A stretch of 64,000 nt of DNA. Origin: Steromphala cineraria. Its lineage: Eukaryota; Mollusca; Gastropoda; Trochida; Trochidae. The stretch covers positions 51,414,082 to 51,478,081 of the forward strand of contig OU744735.1 in NCBI GenBank assembly GCA_916613615.1, written 5' to 3'. Positions 34,001 through 44,930 of this stretch are shown in pieces. The translations under genes were made by a program, and so were the position numbers. Within the stretch, counting starts at the first letter, position 1. Every line of letters starts with the position of its first letter. The notes beneath the pieces are model-generated. The model made no database searches. It saw only the letters and a program-made list of their open reading frames with translations, and had not been told where the DNA came from.

Positions 34001-35058
34001 GACCTCCATTTTCTTCACAAGAGTAAGTTTAAAATGACCCCCTTTTGAACGCCTTCATAGTATACAAGACAAGAGGCATCTTAAATATTGAAATGTTATT
34101 TTAAGGGGATGGTGGTATCTGATTGGTTACTGGTCCTGTTATACATTCATCTTAGTTGGATAAGTGTTTCAGATCTAGATAACCTGAGGGCTACTTGCGT
34201 CTGGAGAATATGTGTTGAACAAACCTCGTCTAGGTCACACAAAACCTCCGAGCAGGGAGTCCATGAACTTGTGTTGTCACAGCGGATACACGTGGGGCCT
34301 TCAAGGACAGTTCATTGTATACATATATAGATAGAAACATATGATAGAAGAGTCATTTGCAGCGTTCATACTATGCTAAACGATTTTCAACATTATAAGA
34401 ACTTATTTCAGTAGGAACTTTGAACAATGTCAGATTTAATGACACATTATGGATAAAAATGTTGTTGGTTGCATGTAAATACCCGTATGAATATACGGCC
34501 TATTTGCAAGTTAATATCCATATGAACTGACGGACCCAAAGTATATATTCTTTGCTATGTCCATTATGTGCTTTGAAAAGCAAAATCGATTCCAACCCTT
34601 TTTTAACAAATTATTAAAATCCAAGTCACACATACCAAGGCTTTTAAAGGAATCCAAAACAAAACCTGATGTTGTTCGACACAAAATCAAACCCGCTACT
34701 GAAATTGGAAATCATTGTAAGAAAATCTAATTGACATGATCAGACATTGCATGCTATGACGTATCAGAATAAAGGGCGCATAACTCATGACAATCGATGT
34801 GAACCCACAGACTAGTGACGTCATTTCTATTCTTTTGCCTGACAGGATCGACCTTGTTGCAGGTAAATTCTAAAGTTTTGAATTGTACGAATTTATGTTG
34901 GGGAAAATATGTCTTTATATAACACTTCTCAACAATACTAATATTTAATATAACCAAATTAACTGGAAGTTGAAATAGTTTTGACTGTCCACACCAACTG
35001 CATTTCTATTCATAACTACCAATACTTACTCACCGTAAAGGAATAAGTTATACCACAT
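26730..35058 (-). CDS. Secreted three-domain Ly6/uPAR (LU) protein gene, copy B, with an apparent frameshift in exon 9
   Basis: Eleven exons: 35034-35058, 34636-34698, 34225-34298, 32293-32373, 32016-32121, 30088-30114, 29436-29515, 28754-28822, 27967-28203, 27097-27220 and 26730-26913. Order: signal peptide (MWYNLFLYVAGLILCRTTSG), LU1 (TCIRC ... EDCCSGDNC), linker, LU2 (TCNVC ... RCCDTTRCN), threonine-rich stalk, LU3 (QCEVC ... CTFCCTTDGCN), stop. There is no C-terminal hydrophobic tail, so no GPI anchor is evident and the product should be secreted. All phases agree except that exon 9 lacks one base relative to copy A, giving GAA TGC GGA TAG: a truncated product, unless this is a sequence error. 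Multi-LU secreted proteins include uPAR-like and phospholipase-inhibitor-like families; which one this belongs to cannot be told. Confidence 0.8.
27097..27220 (-). CDS. Copy B exon 10: first part of LU3
   Basis: Acceptor CCCCCAG|CACGCC in phase 1, donor AAATC|GTAAGT in phase 2. Encodes ARQCEVCSGQCDGSLTSC, PADSTLCMTGVV and NRQDGQKTYTK. LU3 is split differently from LU1 and LU2 (two exons, a phase-2 intron). Confidence 0.87.
27485..27915. repeat. Minisatellite in intron 9 of copy B
   Basis: About 18-24-bp irregular units around CACTTCAACACTCAAACTTC AAA. It creates a long plus-strand open frame (27339-27836; TSTLKLQTFQH-like repeats) that is a repeat artefact. Confidence 0.9.
27967..28203 (-). 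CDS. Copy B exon 9: end of LU2 and Thr-rich stalk, frameshifted
   Basis: Acceptor GTTAAG|GAATGC, donor GTCG|GTTAGC. After GAATGC copy A reads GATACA GTAACT whereas copy B reads GGATA GTGACC, one base shorter, so frame is lost and TAG appears as the fourth codon. Past the indel the frame that joins exon 10 encodes VTLGELDDVGLFGRALGD, TAGRCCDTTRCNTISS and a stalk of about 25 threonines broken by S, P and A. An alternative acceptor (GGTGACAG|GGTTCC) does not fit the phase of exon 8. Confidence 0.75.
28255..28500. repeat. 110-125-bp tandem repeat in intron 8 of copy B
   Basis: Two full copies and a partial of a block with GGAGGGTCGCTGT and TTTGTGGAAGGTT, each with a core such as GTACCGCAAT. On the minus strand that core reads ATTGCGGTAC(AG), resembling the start of exon 9 (GAATGCGGATAG). 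It may be an older, diverged amplification of the same intron-exon junction as in copy A. Confidence 0.55.
28754..28822 (-). CDS. Copy B exon 8: middle of LU2
   Basis: VCYVQESIHYGEINYQSGC then IKQK, 69 nt, phase 0. Acceptor CAACAG|GTGTGT, donor AAAAG|GTAAGA. The donor is conserved with copy A. Confidence 0.86.
28870..28935 (-). mobile_element. LINE 3'-tail fragment
   Basis: The minus strand ends GAGGAAATAAAGACACTC followed by four ATTC units, i.e. a polyadenylation-like signal plus a short tandem tail, as in many CR1/L2-type LINE 3' ends. No coding part remains. It lies in intron 7 of copy B. Confidence 0.5.
29436..29515 (-). CDS. Copy B exon 7: first third of LU2
   Basis: GVSTCNVCNKRNEKWLC then DSTQNCGHNE, 80 nt as in copy A. 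Acceptor TGTAAAG|GTGTGT, donor AATGAG|GTGAGG. Confidence 0.87.
30088..30114 (-). CDS. Copy B exon 6: 27-nt linker micro-exon
   Basis: ATTTCAG|TGCATC to TTTCAG|GTAAAA, 27 nt, phase 1 on both sides, coding HLEHPFLS. Its counterpart in copy A is 3988-4014. The preserved histidine-proline core (HLxHP) supports coding function. Confidence 0.75.
30785..31175. repeat. Two-to-three-unit tandem repeat, about 155 bp
   Basis: Shared blocks GGGCCACAGGGCCACCAAAG, GTACACAAGGTTTTAGCTTT and CTTCTGCTTCTGGAGAAGAA recur at about 30790, 30940 and 31060-31130. Diverged copies, non-coding, in intron 5 of copy B. Confidence 0.7.
31550..32000 (+). mobile_element. SINE-like repeat cluster with tRNA-type B boxes
   Basis: CAGGTTCGAATCCCGCAGGA at about 31610 is a good B box. 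Related units follow (GGTTTCGTATTCCAATAGAG at 31706, GGTTTCGAATTCCAATAGAG at 31972), joined by ACGAGCTTCGGCTCTTTCG. Three diverged tandem or nested copies seem likely. It sits directly beside copy B exon 5. Confidence 0.5.
32016..32121 (-). CDS. Copy B exon 5: end of LU1 with CC motif
   Basis: SASCHSHHDHSHDIKVVC then EDCCSGDNCILHKCAHK, phase 0 in and 1 out (AAAG|GTAGGA). A histidine-rich loop precedes the conserved KVVC. It contains the cysteines closing the three-finger core. Confidence 0.88.
32293..32373 (-). CDS. Copy B exon 4: middle of LU1
   Basis: Phase-0 exon of 27 codons, ECFVYVTEPNIGHLHIDQ then YSINAGCIK, two codons longer than copy A. Acceptor ATTTCAG|GAATGC, donor AAAG|GTATGT. Confidence 0.88.
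32374..34224. other. Intron 3 of copy B
   Basis: AT-rich intron. A diverged short duplication is visible near 33380 and 33500 (ATGTTGAAGTCTCACAGTAC and ATGTTGAAGTCTCTCAGTTC). No exon conserved with copy A was recognised. Confidence 0.45.
34225..34298 (-). CDS. Copy B exon 3: first third of LU1
   Basis: GPTCIRCDNTSSWTPC then SEVLCDLDE, 74 nt as in copy A. Acceptor CTTGAAG|GCCCC; donor GAG|GTTTGT, a weak site kept in both copies. Confidence 0.86.
34636..34698 (-). CDS. Copy B exon 2: second half of signal peptide
   Basis: Acceptor ATTTCAG|TAGCGG, donor CTTG|GTATGT. Encodes AGLILCRTTSGFVLDSFKSL, one codon longer than copy A. The ATG just upstream of the acceptor is out of frame here, which argues that the start lies in exon 1. 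Confidence 0.8.
35034..35058 (-). CDS. Copy B exon 1: start and first half of signal peptide
   Basis: ATG at 35058 gives MWYNLFLY and leaves in phase 1 at TTACG|GTGAGT. Same position, length and donor as copy A exon 1. Confidence 0.8.
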
Positions 35059-35320
35059 TTCAAAGAATTGTCTGTCACGCTGTTCACTGATAACAACAAA
35101 AGATAATCATATCTTCCACCGGAACTGCTTTATTCAGGTCAAGTGTTAAAAAAACTATTTGTTTGTCGCATTCGGACAAAACATTCTTCAAAATGCATAA
35201 TTTGTAATCTTTACAGCTGCATGCATCCAGAAAGTTTGTTCACCTCTATGAACACGTCAGTACACATATCATGTTTGTATATCTTTGTATATCTTTGAGA
35301 CACAGAAGCACGACGAAAAC

Positions 35321-35665
35321 CCTTCTCTTCCCACAGAGGCAGATCAAGTCAAAACAAGTTTATACAGCCTCTGTTATATTGCGTCGAGTTTGTAGGATAG
35401 AATGGGAGATGCCTGGTTGGAGGCAAAGTAGGTTGTGCAATCAGCGACGCTGTTCTAAAATCATCATTTTGACTACTGAATCATGCCAAAGGCATTGCGA
35501 TATGTACCACCCTTTCCATGCGAGAAGCATTGTCATTGGATAAAGAAATTCAAATCAATTTGTATCCGTCAGGGGAAACTGCCGGAACCCACGGATTTCG
35601 GCGTAATAGAACCGAGGCTGTATCAACATTTCATGACTTGATCTGCCTCTGTGGTGGGAGAATGG
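35321..35665. mobile_element. MITE with about 50-bp inverted termini, copy 2
   Basis: Left end CCACAGAGGCAGATCAAGTC with TATACAGCCTCTG mirrors the right end CCGAGGCTGTATCAAC with GACTTGATCTGCCTCTGTGG. The interior matches the truncated copy at 50-350. No coding capacity. It lies about 260 bp upstream of copy B exon 1, so it could overlap that gene's promoter region. Confidence 0.8.
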
Positions 35666-38600
35666 GCGAAAGTGAACCCTTTAATATTGTGCTTTAACTT
35701 CAACAGTGATAATCGAATGTGCGATAACTAAGTATAATTTCACATTTCAAATAATCATCCTATGTTAATATGTTAAATGCACGCGTGTGTCGCGTAATAA
35801 TGGTGACTTGGGTAACGTTTCTTCCCTTATACCCAATCTGTGCGATTATTGTATTTTCAACATTAAGTCGATATGAAAAAATATTCTACAAAGTTAAAGA
35901 AATTGAAAGTTGTAAATAGACCCTTCTATCTTTATATAGTTGCAGTCTTGGCGATGCCAGGATAAAGTTGAGAATGATTATTTCAAAAATGTACTCAAAA
36001 TCCTTATTAATGATATATAAGATGCAGTTGCACTTAAGATTTGGTGAAAAAAGTACTTAAATTCCATAGATCATATCATTAATCTTTGGCAATGAAATCA
36101 TCTCAGGTGCACATTTCAGGGATAGTTTTATCAGAAAGATAGATAAGAAAATAAATCAAACATAGGTTTTAAGGTACAGACTATACAATTGAGTGCAGAA
36201 AAGTCGAATCTTTTAGCCCTTCATTCAGATACCTACTGTGTACATGACATGACTATTTACGTTTGTTACACAACATGTTTTTCTTTAAATGACGTCATGC
36301 TTTAACCAGGGGAAGTGCAATACATCAATGGAGTTATGTTTTTTTTTTAATTCTTCAAAAAAGGTAACCTTTTCCAAATGTATTCAGTTATGTACATATC
36401 ACTTGCATGGAGTGTTTAAGTACAATAATGTTTGATTTCATTTACAGACTCAGGTGAAAGCTACTCCTTACGCCGGTATGCCTTCCTTCTATAGCCTTCA
36501 ATAGAAAAGTAAATCGGATATAAGTACTCGATTAACCAAACCGCGACCTTCGGCGATATCAAATGATAGATACCTTTCCGCTCGAGTGTGTTCATTGTTG
36601 GTCTGTAAACACCACCTGAGTTGTTAATGCAAGAATACAGAGACTTATTTATTCTTCTGTATTCTGATTCGATCAAGGTATTTGTCACGTATTTATTCGC
36701 ATGATTGAACAGTATTTTCAAGGTAGCCCAGTGTTAGTTCAGTAAGCGGTGGTAAATGTTGTTTACAGGGGACTCATCAAGGCTATTCGACACCGCTGTT
36801 TTTGTTGATGTTTGTGGTTGTGAATGATATTTACAAGAGTCCCACCCAATTTATTGTCAATCGAAAATTCTATCTCATTAACCTTGGAACATCAACTTAC
36901 TTTTCATCTGAACCGAGCTCGAGATAACATGAACTGAAAGCTCGGTTCTGAGACCACAGTCTATACCCTGAGGACCCATGTACTGGGTATATTGAGACAG
37001 CTTGATCCAGAGTATTTGGTCGTCGTCGGGTAAACGGAAATGTAAGTACATTTACCATGTGTTCACTCTGTGTTTTCTGCAATAGTTCACGTTTAGTTTG
37101 TTCATCAGCTAATGTTCCCGGTAAACGACAAGGTAGGAAGTTATCCTTTGTTTATTTTTCTTAGTTCAAAATCTTTGATTTACAACTTCTTTTTCTGAGA
37201 GTGTAACGTCTCATTTCTGTGAAGTCACAATCTCAGAAAACAGAGTTTTTACCCATATAATTTGTACTAACTCTTTCCCAACCGCCACTCGTTTATAAGT
37301 TCCCTTATCATGAACGAACTAGGCCAGAATTTTACAAATTTGATATATTTACAATTCAAATAGGCTATAGTTTTCGTTATGTTATAGTAATCTGCTAAAG
37401 ACACATATTGGTATTGTTGTATATCGCTTGTGTGTAATCTGAATCCTGTGTAATCAACACATGATTCAGTGGTATATTATTACGGAATCAGATACAGTTA
37501 TGAATAACCCTGAACGAAGTTGCGAAATAGGAGATCTAGTATACATTCAGTTCTCTACATAGTATACCATACTCGTTAATGTTTGGATCGATTTCAATCT
37601 AATAACCTATCCTGTTGCTTTGTCACTTAGCTCACCACACGTGTAGATTATAATTATTAGAATGAAGGGAGATATACAAATTATTTCGGAATTTGAGGTT
37701 AACTAACGTATGGTGATAATAAAATACTTTAAAAAATATATCTATTTTAGACAATAAAATAAGCCATTAAACGAACGTAGAAAGACGATAACACTACAAA
37801 AATGAATTGGGTTTAGTTGAGTAATGAGTTGTATTAAGATCACACATTAAAACATCTAATTTGGGGAACATAAAATTGGGTAATATCTGACGAAATAAAC
37901 GTCCGGGATTCGTGCTACTGCATATTGATTAACTGTCCTTTTGCTTTGTCAATTTAGACGCTGTCAGCTAAAACAAGTTTTATCATAAATATTTTCAAAA
38001 TCAAATTCAGACAGGGACATCTAGCCTTTGAAAAGAAGCGTAGGAATTTGAATGCCAGGAATCGAGGAATATTGAAATATTTGTCATTATAATACATCAT
38101 ATATGTCATTTACTAATATAATTCATGACAATGCGAATCAATGCATGATGAAGCTATGAAAAACACTTGAATGATAATAGATATATGATATCCTGTACTG
38201 TATTTAAGATGAATAGTAAAATTACCAAAAGAATATGTTACGAAAGCTTCATGTAATGTTGTATGCTATAAGAATGGAAAGGAACTTGATACCGAAAAAT
38301 AAGTCTGTTAAATACCTTGTAAAGTATTTACATCAAACACCTTTTGTTGAATACGATTTATCAAAGAACACGTTAACAAAACATTTTGGAAATTACCCAA
38401 GACTAAAAGTTGCATTTATGAAAAATGTCAAATTATTTGATATATTGTTCAATTGTTGTTTGCAAAAGACATTAAAAACATTTTCCAAATCATAATTTGT
38501 ATTATCTTCATGCCATAAACAAGCTTTAAAATTGCATCAAAAGTTCATAAAAACTGTACATAATACATGTAGGTCGAAGGCAATAAAAACAGCAAAATGT

Positions 38601-38727
38601 CTTGTATACCACTTTGCAATGCCATTCAAAGATTGTCGTGACTTATGACGTTAACAAATAGTGACACCATAATAGAACCTCACCTATCTTCAGCGCAACT
38701 AAGTTCAGAATTGTAACACAATGATAA
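35666..38727. other. Intergenic, no gene recognised
   Basis: Short open frames (36461-36721 minus, 38235-38495 plus, among others) have no recognisable domains and no conserved partner. No clear repeat beyond AT-rich sequence. Confidence 0.4.
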
Positions 38728-39296
38728 TACACTCAGTGGCAAAAGAAACGATACCATATAACGTGCATGATAGGTTAAGCTACGAGTGACAGTAACGACT
38801 GAAACAGGGTTATTTCATGTCTTCAAGAGCCAAGTGAAATAAGTTTTTAAATTCAAACCTATACATGTTAAAGCTTTTGAAGAACACGAATTTCAAAAAA
38901 GGCCGTCTAAAAAAATCCTTTACTAGTGGAGATAAGACAGTGAAAATGGCCCGATTGTTTGTTTTTACAACAACTTACAGACAAAATGCACGAACAAATT
39001 AATTTCTATCAAAGTTTTTATATATTGATAACATTTTTGATCTATCACATTTATAAATTTCATAATTGTTTTTATTCCAATTCCACAGATTATGACCAAA
39101 AATAACATTGAAAAAAAACGTTTTGGGACCACTCGTGTATTTGAACAATCATTGAATTATAAGTATCATACTTTGATGTTTGAAAATGTGAGTACTTCTT
39201 CACAACTGATGTGCCTAGTCGCATATGTTTCAAAACAGGATTTTGTTTTGTACTCTTTTTTAAAAGTTGGTATCGTTTCTTTTGCCCGTGAGTGTA
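38728..39296. mobile_element. TA-flanked MITE, copy 1
   Basis: TA-CACTCAGTGGCAAAAGAA at the left and TTCTTTTGCCCGTGAGTG-TA at the right form inverted ends of about 25 bp. The interior is shared with 59076-59587 (GATAGGTTAAGCTACGAGTG, TGAGTACTTCTTCACAACT). TA flanks fit the Tc1/mariner superfamily (inference). The 98-codon frame at 39092-39388 overlaps it and is not a gene. Confidence 0.8.
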
Positions 39297-41403
39297 GAAC
39301 TGAATATAACGTAACCACCATAAAGCGACCCGGTCAAATTGAGAGCAAACAAATTACGCAATGTGATTATTTAGATGGATTCAGATAGATGGCCCCAGTG
39401 AACATATAAAAGTCAATTTGCATAATACTCATTAAGCGTCAATGATTGATATTTGAAATGATTATACATCTTAATGGAACATACTAGTTATACGGTGTAA
39501 GTTCAGATCGGGAACACACAATGCGAACACATAGACACATGTTTATATACATATTTACAGATCACACGCAAATATAGATGAATAACGCCAGTGAATATCT
39601 AATTGTAATCATTTTATAAAATAATCATCAAACGTCATAGACGACAATGATTTGTAAATGATGTGAGTCAGACACTGTTATAGAGTCGACCAAAGTCCAA
39701 AATAGTGTCTCATTTCATTTTATTATGTAGTGACACTGTCTCTCAAACGCTGACCTAACCATTGAAGTGTCACTGTGTGAAATGTTCCGCCTGTAGATTT
39801 ACAATAGAGGTACGTTCATGAAAGAGAAATCCATAAAACACGCTATCGGCTCAGTCAGGGATTAATGTAGACACTTATCGACAGGTACGTTAATCTATAT
39901 CGGTTCAACAGGTAACCCCTTTGTCGAGATCAACGATTTGCTATCAGGTGTGTTGTGGACAAACGGGGTAGGCTACTGGCTAAGGTCGTGTTACACCACG
40001 TTGGGAGCTAGAGCAGTGGTGTGGGGTCAGGGAATCAGACATAACGATAGGATTAGCTTTAGAGGCTGGGCACAGCGGAGATTATTGATACCGTCGTGAC
40101 TTCAGAGGTATGGTGTAATGGACCGATCGCTTATGTAAGTTAAATTATTTTTTTAATTTTACCGGTGATCGATATATAGACAGACAGAAATATTTTATTA
40201 AAGTGTCACATGTGTTACTGTAAAAATGTCAATTGTAATAGCATTCAATATAACACATCATCCAGTCATATCATTAGCTTACGAGACACTATTAAAACTG
40301 ATATATACACAACATTCATTATGTTAATAAATAATACGGTAAAAGTCGATGAATAAAGATATTTTAAAAAAACACAGAGGTAAAGTATGTTAAGAATGAA
40401 ATTGTCTATATATGACGATAATGTGAACAAATGGAAATAAGAATTATGTTAAATGAACTGTATTGTTTGACTTGTATTAACGAAGGTAATTTAGGTAAAA
40501 GAACGATTCAAATAAATACAAGGTAATATTTAATTGGAGAGTTGCCTGAATGTAGCACGGGTTGTAACATCGTTTGGACTGCTGGTCCGGTTATTGCTGG
40601 CCTGACTCTGATGGTGTCGGTTCCGAGCCCTCAGGGAACTCGGTCCGAAAAAGTACAAGAACTGCACTATTGCAGATAGTGTTCTCCTAAATATTACAAT
40701 CTTTCATTTGTTCATTATCTAAATAGCATGTATCTCCAAGAGCAAGTATTTGTTGTATGACACATTGAATACTGCTTTTGATTGGAGAATTGTACGAACA
40801 ATCTTGGTTATTCTAACTTGGTAACTAAAATGTTTTCCTTTGACGATGTTCGTCATGAAAGGTCCGAAGTAATGTTTAGAGGAGGAGTTACATGAATCTA
40901 GCTCTTAATAAATACATTCTCTGATATTCGCGGCTTAAAAATTGAATTGAAGGTGTACTCTGTTTTTGTCTAAAAGGGAGATCTGATAAATGAAGAGAGT
41001 ATCAATATTGCATGGATTTCCGAAATAATGGATAAATATAGGACTGGCCTTATGACTCGAAAATTATCTAAGTATCTTTAAGGGTTCGGAACACACAATT
41101 AACATGAGATGTACAAGTTGTTCGCAGTTATGCTTATCCAACCATTAGATCTAAGGAAATGACACAATTCAGCTAACGAAAGCTAAGCTAACAAGGAAAC
41201 AATTTCGATATCTGAATGGCATATGATAAATAATGTCAAGGGGATAACATTTTAACATGCATAAAATTAATCATCCTTAATTCAAGAAGTATATATTTTT
41301 ATATGCATAATATGAGTTTATGATCATCAGAAAATAAAATAACAGAAATGTAATCGATGGGGGTTTATCATGAATGGACATTGTTGCAGAGAAAAGTCGT
41401 GAC
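39297..41403. other. Intergenic, no gene recognised
   Basis: AT-rich with no supported exon. GGTGTCGGTTCCGAGCCCTC near 40613 faintly recalls a B box but is off consensus. Confidence 0.4.
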
Positions 41404-41716
41404 TTAAAGGGCAGTAGCACGTTTTTTGAAAGAAAAAAATCACTGACAATTGTACATTAATGCTTAATGTTTAAGTTTGAAAGTTTTAAAAAATCTCATT
41501 ACACAAACCAAGTCCATTTGGCGGCCATTTTTGTGTGAACACATTTCATTCATTTTGTGGAAGAAAAATGAATTACATGGCTGAACTTTACATTATATAT
41601 TTAATTTATTACTGCTTCATTTATTTTAAATACATTGTCATACAATTTGAACCATTTATTTTCATTTTCCCGACATCACCTTATCTAAGCTCTAAAACGT
41701 GCTACTGTCCCTTTAA
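41404..41716. mobile_element. TTAA-flanked MITE, copy 3 (inverted)
   Basis: TTAAAGGGCAGTAGCACG at the left, CGTGCTACTGTCCCTTTAA at the right. The interior is in the opposite orientation to the 5.2- and 15.2-kb copies (GGCGGCCATTTTTGTGTGAA). The plus-strand frame at 41535-41792 reads out of it. Confidence 0.82.
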
Positions 41717-42532
41717 GGTAAATTTGAGTATAGGAATCGAAAAAGACAAATCGAATTTAGATAATGACGAATTCCCGAAATTTTACGTTTAACGAATATT
41801 TTCGCACAGAACATTATTTTTGAGTTACCAAAAAAAACCACTATACTCTCAGTTGTATACTGGAACCATGTTCAATACAATGTTGAGTTACAGTTCGAAA
41901 AAAGAAAAAAATCATCAAACGAAAATATGCCTGCTAAATAGTTTTATATAGTTATATTTATTTATCAGTAGTCATTTGTAATACATCGTGTCGCCGATAA
42001 ATCTATAACCTTCCCTTACTTAATAGCTATATAGGTAAGTATATTCACTAGTACAGAGTAACGTCACGAATGTACCACAGCTTGTAATACGTATGAACGT
42101 GAGAGTTTATTTATGGTATTGACCGATTATTTCTGTTACGTAATGTCTTAGTACAAAGTCTAAAGTAGTGAGCCTGTCTTGGTCTACATACTGTATATTT
42201 CGGAGGGCATAAGTTATTACATGACAATTGCTTATTGTTATTCTCATTATAAATGTTACCGCAGTATGGTGTATAAGCTTTACTAGTTGTAGGGGCGATT
42301 GTCAAAATAACTTGTAATAGTAGAGATGGGGTTGATAGTAATTGAAGCAGTAGTATTTGTAGTGGTGGCTGTAGGATTTCCAAACATTAATGATATAGAT
42401 TGCTGTTGAAAGTAATACAATAGAGAAAATGGATATTTAGACGGCATCAATAGGTATTTATTTATTTTTTTGTGATTGTGAAATTATGATGATATATTGT
42501 TGCTTAGTTCGTAAAAATAATTTGAGCAAGAA

Positions 42533-42930
42533 GTGATACTAATTATTGTTCCGGTATTTCAGCAAGTAGTTATGGTAGTTCTTGTTCCTGTATTTCAGAG
42601 AGTAGCAATAGTAGTTCTTGTTCCAATATATGAATCAAATGTTGCAGCTTATTTTGTAGTTTGGAATGAGCTTGTAATTGAAAAGACAATCGTATTTGCA
42701 GTAGCAAAACAGTAGGAGTAGCAGAAAATGCAGAAGTAGTAGTATACGTAGTGATAAAAACAGCAGTAGCAGTAGCAATAGCAGTAGCAGTAGCTTTATT
42801 TGTAGCAATGGCAGTAGAAGTAGTGGAGTAGCAGAAGTGGTAAAAGTAACAGTAGAAGCAACAGCAGTATTTTCAGCAAGACAGCAGTAGCAGTAACAGT
42901 AGCAATGGCAGTAGAAGAAGCGATAGTAAA
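42533..42930. repeat. Degenerate trinucleotide (AGT/AGC) tract
   Basis: Long run of GTAGCAGTAGCAATAGCAGT-type triplets, preceded by GTAGTTCTTGTTCC repeats and mirrored by a TAGTAG-rich patch at 42300-42370. Low complexity, no start or splice evidence for coding. Confidence 0.85.
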
Positions 42931-43788
42931 ATATGTTGACTCTCGATATCTCTGAACACTAAACACTATCTCTCTCTGACACTAAAATACCCTAACGGGA
43001 TTATCATATAAGCTTTCTGTGTGATTAATGCTCAAGTAGTAACATTAGCTTACAGCTCTGATTATTGATAGTAAGTTGATGTTCATTTATTCTATACTTG
43101 GTCAGAAAATAAATGACGTATTTTGCATATCTATGATAACTATATTTAACAGGAAAATCTATCTTCTTATAATAAATCAAATATACTAGTAAACAAGAGA
43201 ATTTTTCATCATTGGAAAAAAGACAGTGTTTGAACTTTATTCTCAATAACTATTACCAAAATTAACTTATTTTGATTCAATAAATTTTTTTAAAACGTTT
43301 TTGTAGAAGAAATTCACAGCATTTTAATTAAATAGATTTATGCCAACGTGTAACTTCACATTTGCGTTTTCAAATTATAAATCATATGAGGACCTTTCCT
43401 CAAGTATTCTAAGAAAATATTTAAATCAGTTGTAAGGTAAAAAAATTATATTCAGTTATTCATTATAGTAAAGATATTTAAAAGCATGTCCAAAACAATG
43501 TGTAGTGTTTTGAATCGTCTCTCTTATGGTGACAAAACTCTTCACCATAGAAGCGTGGTAGGGGGTATGATTTCATTTAAGTCTCTGTTTGCATTGCAAT
43601 GCTGTCTGCTCACTGTTAACTTTCCTCTTGAACTCTTGATACGTGTTTATAGTCGTGTATGGATACCGTCAATCGTCCACATGGGAAACCGATTGACAAT
43701 GGGTCAAAGTTTACAATTGATCATTATCTGTATAGAAATAGAAGATGATAATTGAATTGTTTATGACCGTGTCATGTTGTTTATATAT
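42931..43788. other. Intergenic, no gene recognised
   Basis: AT-rich; open frames at 43025-43246 (minus) and 43486-43755 (plus) are unrecognised and have no supporting context. Confidence 0.35.
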
Positions 43789-44036
43789 AGAGAGAGAGAG
43801 AGAGAATTTGTTTATTTGTGTCTCATCTTATACATTCATAAAAAATATTCATAATACATGCATAAAAGATGTATAAGCCGCCAAAAAGGCTACAAGAGAC
43901 AATTCATTAAAATTTTAATGAATTGTCTCTTGTAGCCTTTTTGGCGGCTTATACATCTTTTATGCATGTATTATGAATATTTTTTATGAATGTATAAGAT
44001 GAGACACAAATAAACAAATTCTCTCTCTCTCTCTCT
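43789..44036. repeat. Perfect 248-bp palindrome
   Basis: Two 124-bp arms are exact reverse complements with no spacer, centred between 43912 and 43913 (CATTAAAA|TTTTAATG). Outer edges are (GA)n on the left and (CT)n on the right. The right arm reads like a LINE 3' end (GAGACACAAATAAACAAATT then CT repeats), so this may be a head-to-head pair of 5'-truncated LINE tails. An assembly artefact is possible. Confidence 0.92.
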
Positions 44037-44149
44037 CTATACAACTACAATAAGTGGTTTGAACATATTTTTATTTCGCAAACTGAAATATGGATTGGTG
44101 AACAAGCCACAATGCTTATTTGAACACCGCTCCTAAATACAACAGAGAA

Positions 44150-44930
44150 AGCTGGACATAATATACAATACAATTAGAAAAATACAGTTGATATAACTAT
44201 CTTTATAGTCAGATCAGTTTATGTTAAAGAGTAATGTTGTTGGTGATGCCGATGATATGATATGATATGATATGCTGCAGTAAAGATGATATAATATCTT
44301 TGTTACAGATATAACTAGTGAACAGTAGGAGCTCATGAAAAGCGATTACTTTTACTACTGAATTGGATCTGAGGATATTGTTGTTTATTCTGTTATCTAA
44401 AGATTCGTTTCTGTACAATACTGTTTTCAAATTATACCCTTGTGTATAGAAATACATATTTGATCTTAGATTATGATAGTTGCGACAAACAAACAGGTAG
44501 TGAAGTGCGCGGTTCATTAAAATGGCCACAAGAACACCTAGATATTTCAGATATGTTTCGGTTATATTTATCTGCATTCAGATCACTACATCCGAGATTG
44601 AGGCGGCAATGAATTATTTGACAAAAGCGTGTTCCTAAATTTAAATCAAACTTACTTGGAGATACAGCTGGGCTGATCATTTTTTTGAATTGGGGTATCG
44701 ATCGAGCATTCCTAACTGCGATGGGTAAAGAGTTCCATGAATCAATGACGCTAGGTAAAAAAGAGAATATCTATGCGTCCTACAGTTGATTGATTGGATG
44801 GAAGCACTGTTTCTTAGATTGTAGTTACTTAGCTTCGATACTGTACCTGGTACAAGTTCGTTTAGATAATCCTGAGCCATACCGTAGTACATTTTATAAA
44901 AACTAATGAGTTTAAAGCGATTTCTTCGAT
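44150..44930 (-). pseudogene. Decayed LINE: C-terminal part of a non-LTR retrotransposon ORF
   Basis: Minus-strand pieces in more than one frame match the end of CR1/L2/Jockey-type ORF2 proteins. From 44892: DYLNELVPGTVSKLSNYNLR and HRYSLFYLASLIHGTLYP. From about 44668: LGTRFCQIIHCRLNLGCS, LNADKYNRNISEISRCSCG. Then, frameshifted, RALHYLFVCRNYHNLRSN. The YNLR block, the CRL...CS.LN block and the CxCG ... HYxFxC block occur in the usual order for this family. At least one frameshift separates them, so the element is dead. The palindrome lies just beyond its 3' side. Confidence 0.75.

Noticed and set aside
42111..42383. 90-codon minus-strand frame rich in leucine
   Set aside because: Falls in a TAG/GTA low-complexity patch; no domain or splice evidence.
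43789..44036. Palindrome as a transcription terminator or replication origin
   Set aside because: No supporting sequence; LINE-tail content and eukaryotic context explain it better.
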